From NCBI GenBank assembly GCA_009379725.1, contig WHTF01000031.1:1-34284 (forward strand): a stretch of DNA of 34,284 bases, written 5' to 3'. Within the stretch, counting starts at the first letter, position 1, and each line of letters starts with the position of its first letter. Of this stretch, positions 22,975 to 31,420 are shown piece after piece. The translations under genes and the position numbers were made by a program. The notes under the pieces were generated by a model. That model did not search any database, was not told where the DNA came from, and was given only the letters and a program-made list of their open reading frames with translations. The DNA comes from Deltaproteobacteria bacterium. GTDB taxonomy: Bacteria; Desulfobacterota; Binatia; UBA9968.

Positions 22975-23691
22975 CTACCTCGGTTTCTTCAGCCGGTTGA
23001 CGAAGTATTCCCAGCCGCGCATGGGAAAACGCTGATCGGCGTTGTAAACCTCAAGTTCCTCAGCCGTCAAGTACTTGGGCTCGCCATGGAGCAACGCCAG
23101 GTGGCTCCACTCGCCGAGCATGGCAAGCCGGGTCGTGCGCTCGACGACTTGTTCGATGGACGCTCCGACGACCGCATCGCCGTGAGCGCGCATTAAAACC
23201 ACCGGCCCGTTGCCCAACGCCGCGGCCAGATCGTTGCCCCGCTCCAGCGTGCGCACCAGTCCGATGCCTTCATAGACCGGAGGTCCTTCGGCGGAGAGAA
23301 ACTTGCCGTAATGATGCATAGGTTTGAGCTTGATGGGGAGTACACTGAAGATCGTGCTCCACTTCGAATGAGTATGGGCAACGCTTTCTACGTCGGAACG
23401 CGCCTTGAGAATACACGCATGGATCGGCCACTCGTTGGATGGCGTCTCCGCGCCTCCAAGATGATTGCCATCGAAATCCTGCATGATTAGACGATCAAGA
23501 GTCACATAGCCCGGACTCACGTTGGAGATGCTGATAAAGGCTTCCGCCCCGGGGACGCGCGCGCTGACATGGCCGTAACCGTCGGTGACGCCTTCGCGGT
23601 CGAGGATGTGGCAGGCGGTAATCAGTTTCTGGGTCACGTCTCTGAGTTCCGACGAATCTAAAGCCGGTACGTTTGAGCGTTTGGCAGCCAT
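22975..23691 (-). CDS. Class II aldolase/adducin-family protein
   Basis: A 238-residue metal-dependent aldolase-fold protein. TACHILDREGVTDGYGHVSARVPG at the start, then TPSNEWPIHACIL (catalytic Glu), VAHTHSKWS (zinc His-x-His) and VLMRAHGDAVVG (third His) give the zinc-site layout of FucA/AraD relatives. ATG 23691 is preceded by GGAG at 5-6 bases; an upstream in-frame start lacks this. Reactions in this family include retro-aldol cleavage, epimerisation and decarboxylation of hydroxy-acids. It heads the group with the PqqC-like and decarboxylase-like genes. Confidence 0.9.
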   Translation of the reverse strand: MAAKRSNVPALDSSELRDVTQKLITACHILDREGVTDGYGHVSARVPGAEAFISISNVSPGYVTLDRLIMQDFDGNHLGGAETPSNEWPIHACILKARSDVESVAHTHSKWSTIFSVLPIKLKPMHHYGKFLSAEGPPVYEGIGLVRTLERGNDLAAALGNGPVVLMRAHGDAVVGASIEQVVERTTRLAMLGEWSHLALLHGEPKYLTAEELEVYNADQRFPMRGWEYFVNRLKKPR

Positions 23692-23771
23692 GAAAACTCC
23701 TTTGCGGGTGAGTCGTGTCAAGACGGTTCTAGTCGTCAGGCCTCAACCTGTCAAGGACGTCCAGGAAGAAT

Positions 23772-23803
23772 AGCGCCCGTCGAGCAGTTACTTGGCGGGC
23801 GCT
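23772..23803 (-). terminator. Hairpin downstream of the ATP-grasp gene
   Basis: AGCGCCCG and CGGGCGCT form an 8-bp stem with a 16-base loop, 17 bp after the ATP-grasp stop. On the minus strand it is followed by tattctt, a modest T-tract; on the plus strand by ttgtttt. It likely separates this operon from the aldolase gene. Confidence 0.6.
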
Positions 23804-23819
23804 TTGTTTTCAATGCCTC

Positions 23820-24845
23820 TTATTGCTGGGATTTAAGAGCAAGATTCAAAATGCGTTGCGTGAGCGTCTCATAGGACAGACCGGCTTTAATCGCAGATTG
23901 GGCAAATTCATCGGTACGGTCGAGATTGGGATTGGGATTTGCCTCCAAAACCACCACATCGTTCTCCGGCGTCAGACGCAGATCGATCCGGCCGTAGCCG
24001 CGAATCCGCAGCGCGCGGTACACCGCCTTGGAGATGCGCGCGATGCGCTGTTCGGTTCCGTTGGGGAGGGGATTGGCAAAAATGTTCTCGATGCCCCAGC
24101 GCTTGCGATAGGCCTTATCCCATTTGGCTTTGAACGTCGAGAATCGCGGTTGTCCGTCAGGCACTTCGGAGAAGACCACTTCACGCAGAGGAAAGACCTG
24201 CAATCGATCTGTGCCGAGGATGCTCGCGTAAAGTTCCCGGCCCTCGATATACTCTTCCGCCAGGGCTTCCTGATTCATGCGTTCATGGATGAAGCGAACG
24301 CGTTCTTCGAAGGCGGTGTCGTCCTCGACGAACGAATCTTGAGAAATGCCGTAGGAAGCTTCTTCTTTCAAAGGTTTGATGAAGAGTGGAAAGTTGAGCC
24401 GTTTCGGCCTGCGGATGTTCGCTCCTGGCGTGAAGATGGCGAAATTCGGAACGCGAATTCGGTGGTACGAAAGGATTTCCTTGGACATACCTTTGTTCTT
24501 GCAGAGAGTCAGTCCCGTCGGGCTTGAACCGGTGTAAGGGACGTCCATCATTTCCAAAAGACCGGCGACATTGCGATCGTGTTCCGATACGGCGTTAAAA
24601 TGCTCGGTGAGATTGAACACCACATCGGGCAGGTGAGTTTTGATCTCGTCGATGATCATTCCCGGCTCATCGAAAACACCGATGGTCCGCACGTCATGGC
24701 CGAGTTGGGTCAGCGCACCGATGATGTGGGCTTCAGCCGCCCAATCATCGGTCTTCAGTTCCTCGGTGAAGTCCTGGTTGGGCGGCGGTGTGCCCGCGGT
24801 GTCGAACAGGACTAAAACTTTGAGTTTTCGTTTCGCCGCTGTCAT
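23820..24845 (-). CDS. D-Ala-D-Ala-ligase-like ATP-grasp enzyme
   Basis: A 341-residue ATP-grasp protein of the Ddl/carboxylate-amine ligase type. The N-terminal VLVLFDTAG and AHIIGALTQLGHDVRTIGVFDEPG resemble a pre-ATP-grasp domain, and VVFNLTEHFNAVSEHDRNVAGLLEMMDVPYTGSSPTGLTLCKNKGMSKEIL is the Ddl signature. FPLFIKPLKEEASYGI carries the ATP lysine; IDLRLTPENDVVVLEANPNPNLD holds the Mg2+ Glu/Asn residues. It does not look like housekeeping Ddl because the N-terminal GGxSxE motif is absent (LFDTAGTPPPNQDF). It would join a carboxylate to an amine or amino acid. It starts 6 bp after the zincin gene stop, so the two are coupled. Confidence 0.87.
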   Translation of the reverse strand: MTAAKRKLKVLVLFDTAGTPPPNQDFTEELKTDDWAAEAHIIGALTQLGHDVRTIGVFDEPGMIIDEIKTHLPDVVFNLTEHFNAVSEHDRNVAGLLEMMDVPYTGSSPTGLTLCKNKGMSKEILSYHRIRVPNFAIFTPGANIRRPKRLNFPLFIKPLKEEASYGISQDSFVEDDTAFEERVRFIHERMNQEALAEEYIEGRELYASILGTDRLQVFPLREVVFSEVPDGQPRFSTFKAKWDKAYRKRWGIENIFANPLPNGTEQRIARISKAVYRALRIRGYGRIDLRLTPENDVVVLEANPNPNLDRTDEFAQSAIKAGLSYETLTQRILNLALKSQQ

Positions 24846-24851
24846 TGCATT

Positions 24852-25916
24852 TCACGTGACCTTGAATTTACCGGTTAAACGGTAGTGAGATGCCAAAGTT
24901 GCCAGATACGCGCTGATCTCGACGCCGGCCGATTCGGCGCGCAGCCGTAGATCCAATTCCGCGCAACGCTGTGTCAGCGCGCGCAGCACGCGATTGAGCG
25001 TAAACTTGGGTTCGCCGGTCCAGACCGAGACGGCATTCAAGATCATCTTGCTTGAACGTCTCAAGAACACCGCGGCGCGCTCGTTATTCGGCGCCACGGC
25101 GGCATCGGCGAAAAGCTTCTTAAGATCGGCGTCAAAAAAGTCGGGGAAATCCTGCGCGTAGAGGCGACGGCGGCGCCTGTAATACGCTTCGAGGCGCGAG
25201 CGCAGCCGGGAGGCTTCACTCATCTTTACTTTTGATAAGACCATGGGCGGTTGTCCGGCAAGTTTGTGCAGCAAAGTGTCCACGTACTCGAGCTTTTTCA
25301 ATGCCGTCCAATCGCGGTATTGCTGTTTCCAATCCACGCCCGGAGTCAGCCAAATGGCCACTGTTTCGGCGAAATCTTCTTCGGGGTGGCTCTGCGCGTA
25401 CCATCCCTCGAGGTGACGGACAAATCGTTTGCTGTATGGGCGGGCACGAAAGCTCTCGGAGTATTCCAACGACGGGGGACCAAAAATTTTTTGCCAGCGG
25501 CGGTCTTTGTCGATCAGATAAACGTGGTTGAGTACGTGGCCCATCTCGTGGCGCAAGAGCCGCATGCACCACGCTTCCGTGCCACCTTCAACTTCCATCA
25601 TCATGTGCTCTTCGAGTTTTTTGAGGCGCGGGTGCGCGAGATAGAATGGAATGGCAATGGTGGCTGAGCCTTCGGGACAAAACCACTCATCGCCCAGATA
25701 ACATAACGGCTTAAACGAGACGCCTTTGGCGGCTAACTCATCATGGAAAGTTTGAATGCGAGCTTCAAGTTCGGTGCCCTGGATTTTAAGTTTTAAGTCG
25801 CAGATACGCATCTGCAATAACTCGTCGTCGCTTTTGCCGGTGAGGTCCGGAATGGAAGCCGGACTTGCAGTAGGGGCCGGGGTTTCTTTATTGTCTGCGG
25901 TTTCCATCGATGCCAT
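24852..25916 (-). CDS. Putative HExxH zinc metallopeptidase
   Basis: A 354-residue cytoplasmic-looking protein without a signal peptide. The zinc motif RHEMGHVLNH is at 122-131 (H123, E124, H127), and SHPEEDFAETVAIWL at 176-190 supplies a likely third ligand (E184) and resembles the motif of the putative zinc-binding metallopeptidase group (Peptidase_Mx-like). An N-terminal ~75 residues of Pro/Ala/Glu-rich then helical sequence and a C-terminal helical region (residues 235-350, Arg-rich) flank it. It lies 38 bp after phosphatidylserine synthase and 6 bp before the ATP-grasp gene on the same strand. Peptide or substrate unknown. Confidence 0.75.
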   Translation of the reverse strand: MASMETADNKETPAPTASPASIPDLTGKSDDELLQMRICDLKLKIQGTELEARIQTFHDELAAKGVSFKPLCYLGDEWFCPEGSATIAIPFYLAHPRLKKLEEHMMMEVEGGTEAWCMRLLRHEMGHVLNHVYLIDKDRRWQKIFGPPSLEYSESFRARPYSKRFVRHLEGWYAQSHPEEDFAETVAIWLTPGVDWKQQYRDWTALKKLEYVDTLLHKLAGQPPMVLSKVKMSEASRLRSRLEAYYRRRRRLYAQDFPDFFDADLKKLFADAAVAPNNERAAVFLRRSSKMILNAVSVWTGEPKFTLNRVLRALTQRCAELDLRLRAESAGVEISAYLATLASHYRLTGKFKVT

Positions 25917-25954
25917 TTTAGCAGAGAGCGCTAAAAGCGGCTACGCGGCAATTT

Positions 25955-26593
25955 TTACAGCTTCGGAATTTTCAGCGTTTTGCTGATCATGGTACTGCCG
26001 TTGACGAAGAAGACCAGCGATAACGGATGCCAATGCAGAGAAGCAATTTCAATAACGCCAAGAGGCAAATGGTCGCCGATCCGGTCTAGATAAAAGCAGC
26101 CGGCAAGCAAAGCGACGAGAATCACGCTCGATGGAATCGGAGTTCCCTCAAAATACCGCACCTTGCCGCCGGAGTCGGCGAGATCTGAGGCGGTGACATT
26201 GTAGCGGGCTAGACGGCTGATTCCACAGCTGACAAAAAATATCAAAATCGTGGCGTCGAAGGCTCCGTGCATGCCCAGACCATAAGCTAACACCGCGGGG
26301 GCAACGCCAAAACTGACGATGTCCGCCAAAGAGTCCAGTTCCTGACCGAAGACGGAGTTCTGGTGCTGCCGGCGCGCAACTTTGCCATCGGCGACGTCAA
26401 ATAGCAACGCCAGCAAAATGAGCGATAATGACAGAACCACGCGCCAGTCTTCCGGCGAGCGCAAGTAGCTCATCATGGTCAGTATCGCAGCCGTGCCCGC
26501 CGCGCCATTGGCCAGTGTGAGCAGGTCCGCTGTTTGATAGCTCCGCAGCATGGAAAAGTGGGTCTGACGTCGGGTGAAGTTTTTTTTCGCCAT
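25955..26593 (-). CDS. pssA: CDP-diacylglycerol--serine O-phosphatidyltransferase
   Basis: A 212-residue integral membrane enzyme with the CDP-alcohol phosphotransferase signature D66-x2-D69-G70-x2-A73-R74-x8-G83-x3-D87-x3-D91. Five to six hydrophobic helices follow. It makes phosphatidylserine, the precursor of phosphatidylethanolamine. RLARYNV after the signature and the length favour PssA over PgsA. ATG 26593 begins the basic MAKKNFTRRQ head; the longer frame upstream has no ribosome site. No Psd is adjacent, which is often found with it. It may lead the zincin/ATP-grasp operon. Confidence 0.85.
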   Translation of the reverse strand: MAKKNFTRRQTHFSMLRSYQTADLLTLANGAAGTAAILTMMSYLRSPEDWRVVLSLSLILLALLFDVADGKVARRQHQNSVFGQELDSLADIVSFGVAPAVLAYGLGMHGAFDATILIFFVSCGISRLARYNVTASDLADSGGKVRYFEGTPIPSSVILVALLAGCFYLDRIGDHLPLGVIEIASLHWHPLSLVFFVNGSTMISKTLKIPKL

Positions 26594-26761
26594 ACAGGAG
26601 TTCTCTATCTCTTTTGATCGGGCGAAACCTAACACAGTCCATTGGAAAGTGTCTACAGAGATTGCTTCACCCAACAATGGCCCGGCAACTTTATGCAATC
26701 GCAAATGATCATCTTGCGTTTCACGTCAAGCTTCCACGGGCCGGGAGGCGGTCGTTTGAGG

Positions 26762-26965
26762 CATGCAGCGCGAGCAGATGAGAAGCGCAAAATTCCAGAT
26801 GGTCGTGACGAGGTTCAAAGATGCGATACCCTCTCCTCCATAGGACGCCGCTACGGGCAAGAGGTTCAAGCGTTGATAGAGCTCAACGGCTTGACAAGTT
26901 CGATTCTGCGGGCCGGTCAAAAACTGAGCGTGCTGCTCGAGAGCCTTCGCGGCACGTTCAGATAG
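26762..26965 (+). pseudogene. LysM-domain remnant
   Basis: The segment at 26813-26935 reads VQRCDTLSSIGRRYGQEVQALIELNGLTSSILRAGQKLSVL, a nearly perfect LysM motif that normally begins with an RGDTLSSIA loop; Gly to Cys and Ala to Gly changes occur in the core. The frame is open upstream but its residues are unlike any exported enzyme and have no signal peptide or membrane segment. It is probably the surviving C-terminal end of a cell-wall hydrolase or lipoprotein gene. The surrounding 26594-26812 shows nothing else. Confidence 0.6.
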
Positions 26966-26978
26966 CGCCTCGCCAAAT

Positions 26979-28268
26979 CTATTGGGTTCTTTGATCCATC
27001 GACAAGTAATCGCGCTTTTCCGCGCCGAGATAGACCTGTTTGGGGCGCGCCAGTTTCTGGTCGGGATCGGTCAGCATTTCTTCCCATTGAGCGATCCACC
27101 CGGATGTGCGGGGGATAGCGAACAGGACCGGGAACATGTCCATAGGCAAGCCCATCGATTGATAGATAAGGCCGGAGTAAAAATCGACGTTAGGATAAAG
27201 TTTTCGTTTAATGAAATAGTCGTCATCCAGAGCGATACGCTCGAGTTCCAAAGCAGTATCGAGCAGAAGATTGCGTCCTTTGACTTCGAAAACCTGGTCG
27301 GCGACCTGCTTTATGATTTTGGCGCGCGGGTCGTAATTCTTGTAGACCCGGTGCCCGAAACCCATCAGACGACCCTCGCCACGCTTAACCTTTTTGATAA
27401 ACTCGGGGACATTGTCCTTTGAGCCGATTCCCATCAGCATCCTAAGGACTGCTTCGTTGGCGCCGCCATGCAGAGGCCCATATAATGCCGCCGCTGCCGC
27501 GGCAACCGAAGAGTAGGGGTCGGACTGCGAGCTGGAGACACCGCGCATCGCATTGGTGCTGCAATTCTGTTCGTGATCCGCGTGCAGTATAAAAAGAACG
27601 TCGAGCGCTTTCTCAAGGATCGGGTGCGGTTTGTATTTCAGCTCGGTCATCTTGAACAGCATATTGAGGAAGTTGCCCGTGTAGCTCAGATCATTATCCG
27701 GATAAGAGTATGGCAGTCCCAGACTGTGACGGTATGCGAAAGCTGCCAATGTCGGCATTTTGCTGATCAATCGATAGGTTTGCTCACGGCGTGACTTGGC
27801 ATCAAAAATTTTCTTGGCGTCGGGATAGAAAGTCGACAGCGCGGCAACGGTGCTGACTAAGATCCCCATCGGATGGGCATCATGGTGGAAGCCGTCGATT
27901 AGTTTTTTAATATTCTCATGAATAATTGAGTGAATGGTGATGTTTTCAGTCCACTCCGCCAACTGCGTCTTGTTCGGCAGCTCACCGTAAAGGATCAGAT
28001 AAGCAGTTTCCAGGTAAGTGCTTTGTTCTGCCAATTGTTCGATGGGATAGCCGCGGTAGCGCAAAATACCCTTGTCACCGTCGATAAACGTAATCCTGCT
28101 TTGGCACGACGCGGTATTCATAAAACCGGGATCATAGCTGATCAGCCCGTCGTCGTCGGCAACTCTAATCTGGAACAGATCGGTGGCCTTTATCGCGCCG
28201 TTAGTTACGGCGATCTCGTATTTTTTGCCGGTCCGGTTGTCGATGATCGTCAAAGTGTCTGAAGCCAT
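26979..28268 (-). CDS. gltA: Citrate synthase
   Basis: A 429-residue hexameric-type citrate synthase, the expected length of Gram-negative GltA. The catalytic triad is visible: His in LHADHEQNCSTNAMR, His in MGFGHRVYKNYDPRAK and Asp in YPNVDFYSGLIYQSMG. N-terminal DGLISYDPGFMNTASCQSRITFIDGDKGILRYRGYPIEQLA is typical of the GltA type, which can carry allosteric NADH control. It condenses acetyl-CoA and oxaloacetate. A gaaagg site lies before ATG 28268. It is 41 bp downstream of the sixA gene on the same strand. Confidence 0.97.
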   Translation of the reverse strand: MASDTLTIIDNRTGKKYEIAVTNGAIKATDLFQIRVADDDGLISYDPGFMNTASCQSRITFIDGDKGILRYRGYPIEQLAEQSTYLETAYLILYGELPNKTQLAEWTENITIHSIIHENIKKLIDGFHHDAHPMGILVSTVAALSTFYPDAKKIFDAKSRREQTYRLISKMPTLAAFAYRHSLGLPYSYPDNDLSYTGNFLNMLFKMTELKYKPHPILEKALDVLFILHADHEQNCSTNAMRGVSSSQSDPYSSVAAAAAALYGPLHGGANEAVLRMLMGIGSKDNVPEFIKKVKRGEGRLMGFGHRVYKNYDPRAKIIKQVADQVFEVKGRNLLLDTALELERIALDDDYFIKRKLYPNVDFYSGLIYQSMGLPMDMFPVLFAIPRTSGWIAQWEEMLTDPDQKLARPKQVYLGAEKRDYLSMDQRTQ

Positions 28269-28309
28269 TGCATCTACCTTTCAATGATCACTTACCTGCG
28301 TTACTCTCG

Positions 28310-28807
28310 CTAACTTGTAGAACATCCTCTATTGGTGGTCAACTCCGCTTTGACAGACGCCGGTGTGAGTCGCCAAAGCATTTTCCAGCGGTTATTCTCA
28401 TGTGAAAAACAGGCGATTGTCGCTGGCGCGAACTCAACTTCCGTCCGATCCGGAACTTCGAAGCTCAGACAAGCGGCAAGACGACTCATGTGCGGCAAAT
28501 GGCCGACCAGCATGACGGGTGTTGTCGACGTTTCAAGTTCCGCCTTCGCTCTAAGCGGGTCGTCATCGGGCCTTAATCCCGCCAGTTCCCGCATTCCGTT
28601 AACGGGGCTAAGGATGTTACAAAAGACGCCCGCCGTTTGTTGCGCCCGTAAAATTCCCGAGTGAAAAATTTGACTGACCTGGACACCGCGAGCCGCGGCT
28701 GCCCGGGCCACGCGCTCGACGTCCCGCTTACCTGCGGGAGTCAAGGGGCGCCGGCTGCCGCCAGCTTCGGAAACCGATTCTCCATGGCGAACCAAGTAAA
28801 ACTCCAT
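28310..28807 (-). CDS. sixA: Phosphohistidine phosphatase SixA
   Basis: A 165-residue histidine-phosphatase-superfamily protein with the R7-H8-G9 catalytic motif (FYLVRHGES) and the second His in [25 protein letters not shown] is the arginine loop of SixA. It removes phosphate from histidine phosphotransfer domains, for example in two-component or PTS proteins. It has the short length of SixA rather than that of phosphoglycerate mutase. It is the first gene before citrate synthase and is divergent from the ABC importer operon, with 187 bp between. Confidence 0.88.
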   Translation of the reverse strand: MEFYLVRHGESVSEAGGSRRPLTPAGKRDVERVARAAAARGVQVSQIFHSGILRAQQTAGVFCNILSPVNGMRELAGLRPDDDPLRAKAELETSTTPVMLVGHLPHMSRLAACLSFEVPDRTEVEFAPATIACFSHENNRWKMLWRLTPASVKAELTTNRGCSTS

Positions 28808-28919
28808 CTTGAACTCTTACAATGTACCCGTTGCGACAACAAAATCTAACAAGGAAGGGCGAGCCTTGCTAGACGTAGGATACAGGCGAGCAGGTCGTCA
28901 TCATGCTTGTAATCTACTA

Positions 28920-28947
28920 TTGCAAAAAGCACATGTTGATATAGTAT
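28920..28947 (+). promoter_or_regulatory. Weak sigma70-like promoter for the amino-acid importer
   Basis: TTGCAA and TAGTAT, 16 bp apart, sit 48-75 bp before the predicted ATPase start in an AT-rich stretch. Each box has 4 of 6 consensus bases. There is no independent support. Confidence 0.3.
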
Positions 28948-28994
28948 GCCGACGTTCAACTTTCAATCTTACTGGGCAACTTAGCTGCGTGACT

Positions 28995-29723
28995 GTGGTC
29001 GAGTTTCGTCAAGTCAACAAGTGGTTTGGATCGCTGCATGTTTTGAGAGACATTGATCTCAAAATCAATGCGGGAGAGGTTGTTGTGGTTTGCGGGCCAA
29101 GCGGCAGCGGCAAAAGCACTCTGTTACGATGCATCAATCGGCTTGAAACCATTCAGTCCGGCGAGCTGGTGGTCGATGGAGTCTCATTGTCCGATCCCAA
29201 GTTCGATGCTGCAAAGCTGCGCGCCAATGTCGGCATGGTGTTTCAATCTTTTAATCTCTACCCCCACATGACCGTGCTGCAAAACGTCATGCTGGCGCCG
29301 ATCAAGGTCAAGGGGATGGCGCCGCGCGACGCGGAGAAGACGGCCGCGGATCTGCTTGATCGCGTCGGCATTCCGGACAAAGCAAACGGTTATCCAGCCA
29401 ACCTGTCCGGTGGCCAACAGCAGCGGGTCGCTATCGCTCGCGCGCTGGCCATGCGGCCCAAAATCATGCTTTTCGATGAGCCTACCTCGGCCTTGGATCC
29501 CGAAATGATCAATGAGGTGTTGGAAGTCATGAGCGATCTGGCGCGAGACGGCATGACTATGGTGGTAGTGACGCATGAAATGGGGTTTGCCCGGCGCGTT
29601 GCCAATCGAATCGCCTTTATGGATGAGGGGAGAATCGTGGAGGAGGGCCAGCCGGATGGTTTCTTTACGGCGCCGCAATCGGCGCGCGCGCAACAATTTT
29701 TAAGCAAAATTCTTTCACATTGA
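28995..29723 (+). CDS. Polar amino-acid ABC transporter, ATP-binding protein (GltL-like)
   Basis: A 242-residue ABC ATPase: [21 protein letters not shown] start, Walker [11 protein letters not shown]-loop [19 protein letters not shown], signature [15 protein letters not shown], Walker [16 protein letters not shown] and the H-loop [11 protein letters not shown]. All are intact and typical of the GlnQ/GltL group. The start is set at GTG 28995, matching the usual MVEF beginning; GTG 28989 is the alternative, and neither has a strong ribosome site. It begins a four-gene operon followed by the receptor and two permeases. Confidence 0.93.
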   Translation: MVEFRQVNKWFGSLHVLRDIDLKINAGEVVVVCGPSGSGKSTLLRCINRLETIQSGELVVDGVSLSDPKFDAAKLRANVGMVFQSFNLYPHMTVLQNVMLAPIKVKGMAPRDAEKTAADLLDRVGIPDKANGYPANLSGGQQQRVAIARALAMRPKIMLFDEPTSALDPEMINEVLEVMSDLARDGMTMVVVTHEMGFARRVANRIAFMDEGRIVEEGQPDGFFTAPQSARAQQFLSKILSH

Positions 29724-29733
29724 GGAGAAAAGC

Positions 29734-30591
29734 ATGAAACAAGTTTTACGGGTTCTGCTCATCACGGTTTTGCTCGTTGGCATTAACGAATCGGCCCGAG
29801 CGCAAACCACCCTCGAAAAAATCGAGCGCACAGGGACGATCGTCATCGGCACCCGCACCGGCTCGCCGCCCTTCGCCTATGTCAATAAGAACAATGATTG
29901 GGTGGGCTTCTCCATCGATCTGGTGGAAAAGGCGATCGTGCCGGTGTTGGCAAAAAAAATCGGCAAATCCATCAAAGTCGAGAAGAAAGAGTCGGCGCCG
30001 CAAACGCGTATTCCCCTGCTCACTTCCAACGCCGTCGATTTGATTGCCGAAACCATGACCGACACACAAGCACGCCGCGAGAGCGTAGATTTCAGCATTA
30101 CGTATTTCGTCACCGGGGCGCAATTTCTAGTCAAGAAAGGCAGTCCCATCAATGGCATCAAGGCCGCCGCAGGCAAGCGTATTGCCGCTCAGCAGGGCTC
30201 GACTAATGCCCGCATTATTCGAGAACGTGTTCCGAGCGCGCGGCTGGTAGAGTTTCCCGATCAGCCGGCTGCCTTTCAGGCGCTCGTCCAGGGCCAAGTG
30301 CAAGCCTATACTAACGATGGCATTCAGCTGGCGGGACTTAAAGCTAAAGCGCCGAAACCCGATGAATGGGTAGTGGTTGGAGAGTTTTATTCTTATGAGC
30401 CGTATGGAATGGCGATGAGAAAGAACGAGTCCGATTTTCGCCATCTGGTCAATGTCGGGTTGATGGACGCTATCGAATCGGGCCGGTATTTCGAGATCTA
30501 TGAAAAATGGTTCGGTAAAAAAGGCGAAGTGCCGTATCCGCTCAGCGCGGAAACCAAACGTTTCCTGCAGATGCAAGTGGTGCCCAAATGA
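29734..30591 (+). CDS. Polar amino-acid ABC transporter, periplasmic binding protein (GltI-like)
   Basis: A 285-residue exported receptor: leader VLRVLLITVLLVGINESARAQ, then LEKIERTGTIVIGTRTGSPPFAYVNKNNDWVGFSIDLVEKAI, the class 3 amino-acid receptor opening. VDLIAETMTDTQARRESVDFS, KRIAAQQGSTNARII and GIQLAGL follow, as in glutamate/aspartate receptors. An exact ligand cannot be assigned. GAGGAGA precedes ATG 29734. It is separated from the first permease by 100 bp that contain three heptad repeats. Confidence 0.93.
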   Translation: MKQVLRVLLITVLLVGINESARAQTTLEKIERTGTIVIGTRTGSPPFAYVNKNNDWVGFSIDLVEKAIVPVLAKKIGKSIKVEKKESAPQTRIPLLTSNAVDLIAETMTDTQARRESVDFSITYFVTGAQFLVKKGSPINGIKAAAGKRIAAQQGSTNARIIRERVPSARLVEFPDQPAAFQALVQGQVQAYTNDGIQLAGLKAKAPKPDEWVVVGEFYSYEPYGMAMRKNESDFRHLVNVGLMDAIESGRYFEIYEKWFGKKGEVPYPLSAETKRFLQMQVVPK

Positions 30592-30602
30592 GAGCTAGGC
30601 TG

Positions 30603-30623
30603 TCGGGTTTCGGGTGTCGGGCT
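30603..30623 (-). repeat. Three heptads of the ACCCGA type inside the importer operon
   Basis: TCGGGTT, TCGGGTG and TCGGGCT run consecutively; on the minus strand these are AACCCGA, CACCCGA and AGCCCGA, the same heptad family as at 2438-2486. They lie in the receptor-permease gap. Confidence 0.65.
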
Positions 30624-30691
30624 AAAGAGCCGCAAGCAAGCATTCGGACAGGACTCTTTGAATCGAGTTGGCATCCGCCTGTTTTTTCCCA

Positions 30692-31411
30692 ATGAGTTAT
30701 CAGTTCGACTGGAGCGTCTTATTTAGCGGCCAGTCCGGAAGCTGGCTGCTCCAGGGGCTGATCACCACCTTGCAAATTTCCGCGCTGGCATGGTTGCTCG
30801 CTCTTGTCCTCGGCATTTTCGCGGGCTCGTTTCGTACTCTGCCCATCGGTCCGCTTCGCTGGGCAGCTTCCTGCTATGTAGAGTTTTTTCGCAACGTACC
30901 TCTTCTGGTATGGATGTTTTTCTGGTATTTCGGCGTGCCACCGCTGCTGCCCCAAGCCGTTCAAGATTGGCTGTTCGATCACGGCGCGGAATTTTGGGCC
31001 GGCATGTTTGCTTTGGGCGTATACCACGGCGCACGCTTTTCAGAAGTCATTCGCGCCGGTATTCAATCGATTCCCAGCACCCAGTTTGAAGCCGCGGTTT
31101 CGACCGGCCTGACCATCGCGCAAACCTATCGTCTGATCATTATTCCGATTGCGTTGCGCCTGATTATTCCGCCGGCAACCAACGAGTCGTTGAACCTGCT
31201 CAAGAATTCATCAGTGGCGTTGACGATCGGCGTCGCCGAGCTCACTTTCCAAACACGCCAGATCGAAACTTACACCGCCAGGGCGATCGAAGCCCTGACT
31301 GCCGGAACGCTCATCTACCTCTTGCTCTGCCTGTGCATCGCCGCTCTGGTCTCTCGTCTTGAGCGTCGTTTCGCCATTCCCGGTATGATCGTTCAGATGA
31401 GAGCGGAGTAA
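30692..31411 (+). CDS. Polar amino-acid ABC transporter, permease 1 (GltJ-like)
   Basis: A 239-residue His/Glu/Gln/Arg-type permease with about five membrane helices. LLQGLITTLQISALAWLLALVLGIF opens it, YVEFFRNVPLLVWMFFWYF follows and the EAA loop VSTGLTIAQTYRLIIIPIALRLIIPPATNE is intact. It contacts the ATPase coupling helix and pairs with the next permease. ATG 30692 is chosen; the frame extends 8 codons to a TTG. It ends 9 bp before permease 2. Confidence 0.92.
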   Translation: MSYQFDWSVLFSGQSGSWLLQGLITTLQISALAWLLALVLGIFAGSFRTLPIGPLRWAASCYVEFFRNVPLLVWMFFWYFGVPPLLPQAVQDWLFDHGAEFWAGMFALGVYHGARFSEVIRAGIQSIPSTQFEAAVSTGLTIAQTYRLIIIPIALRLIIPPATNESLNLLKNSSVALTIGVAELTFQTRQIETYTARAIEALTAGTLIYLLLCLCIAALVSRLERRFAIPGMIVQMRAE

Positions 31412-31420
31412 CATTTCTCA

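Noticed and set aside
23823-24527. Long plus-strand open frame (234 codons) opposite the ATP-grasp gene
   Set aside because: It is the antisense shadow of a well-supported gene; no family features.
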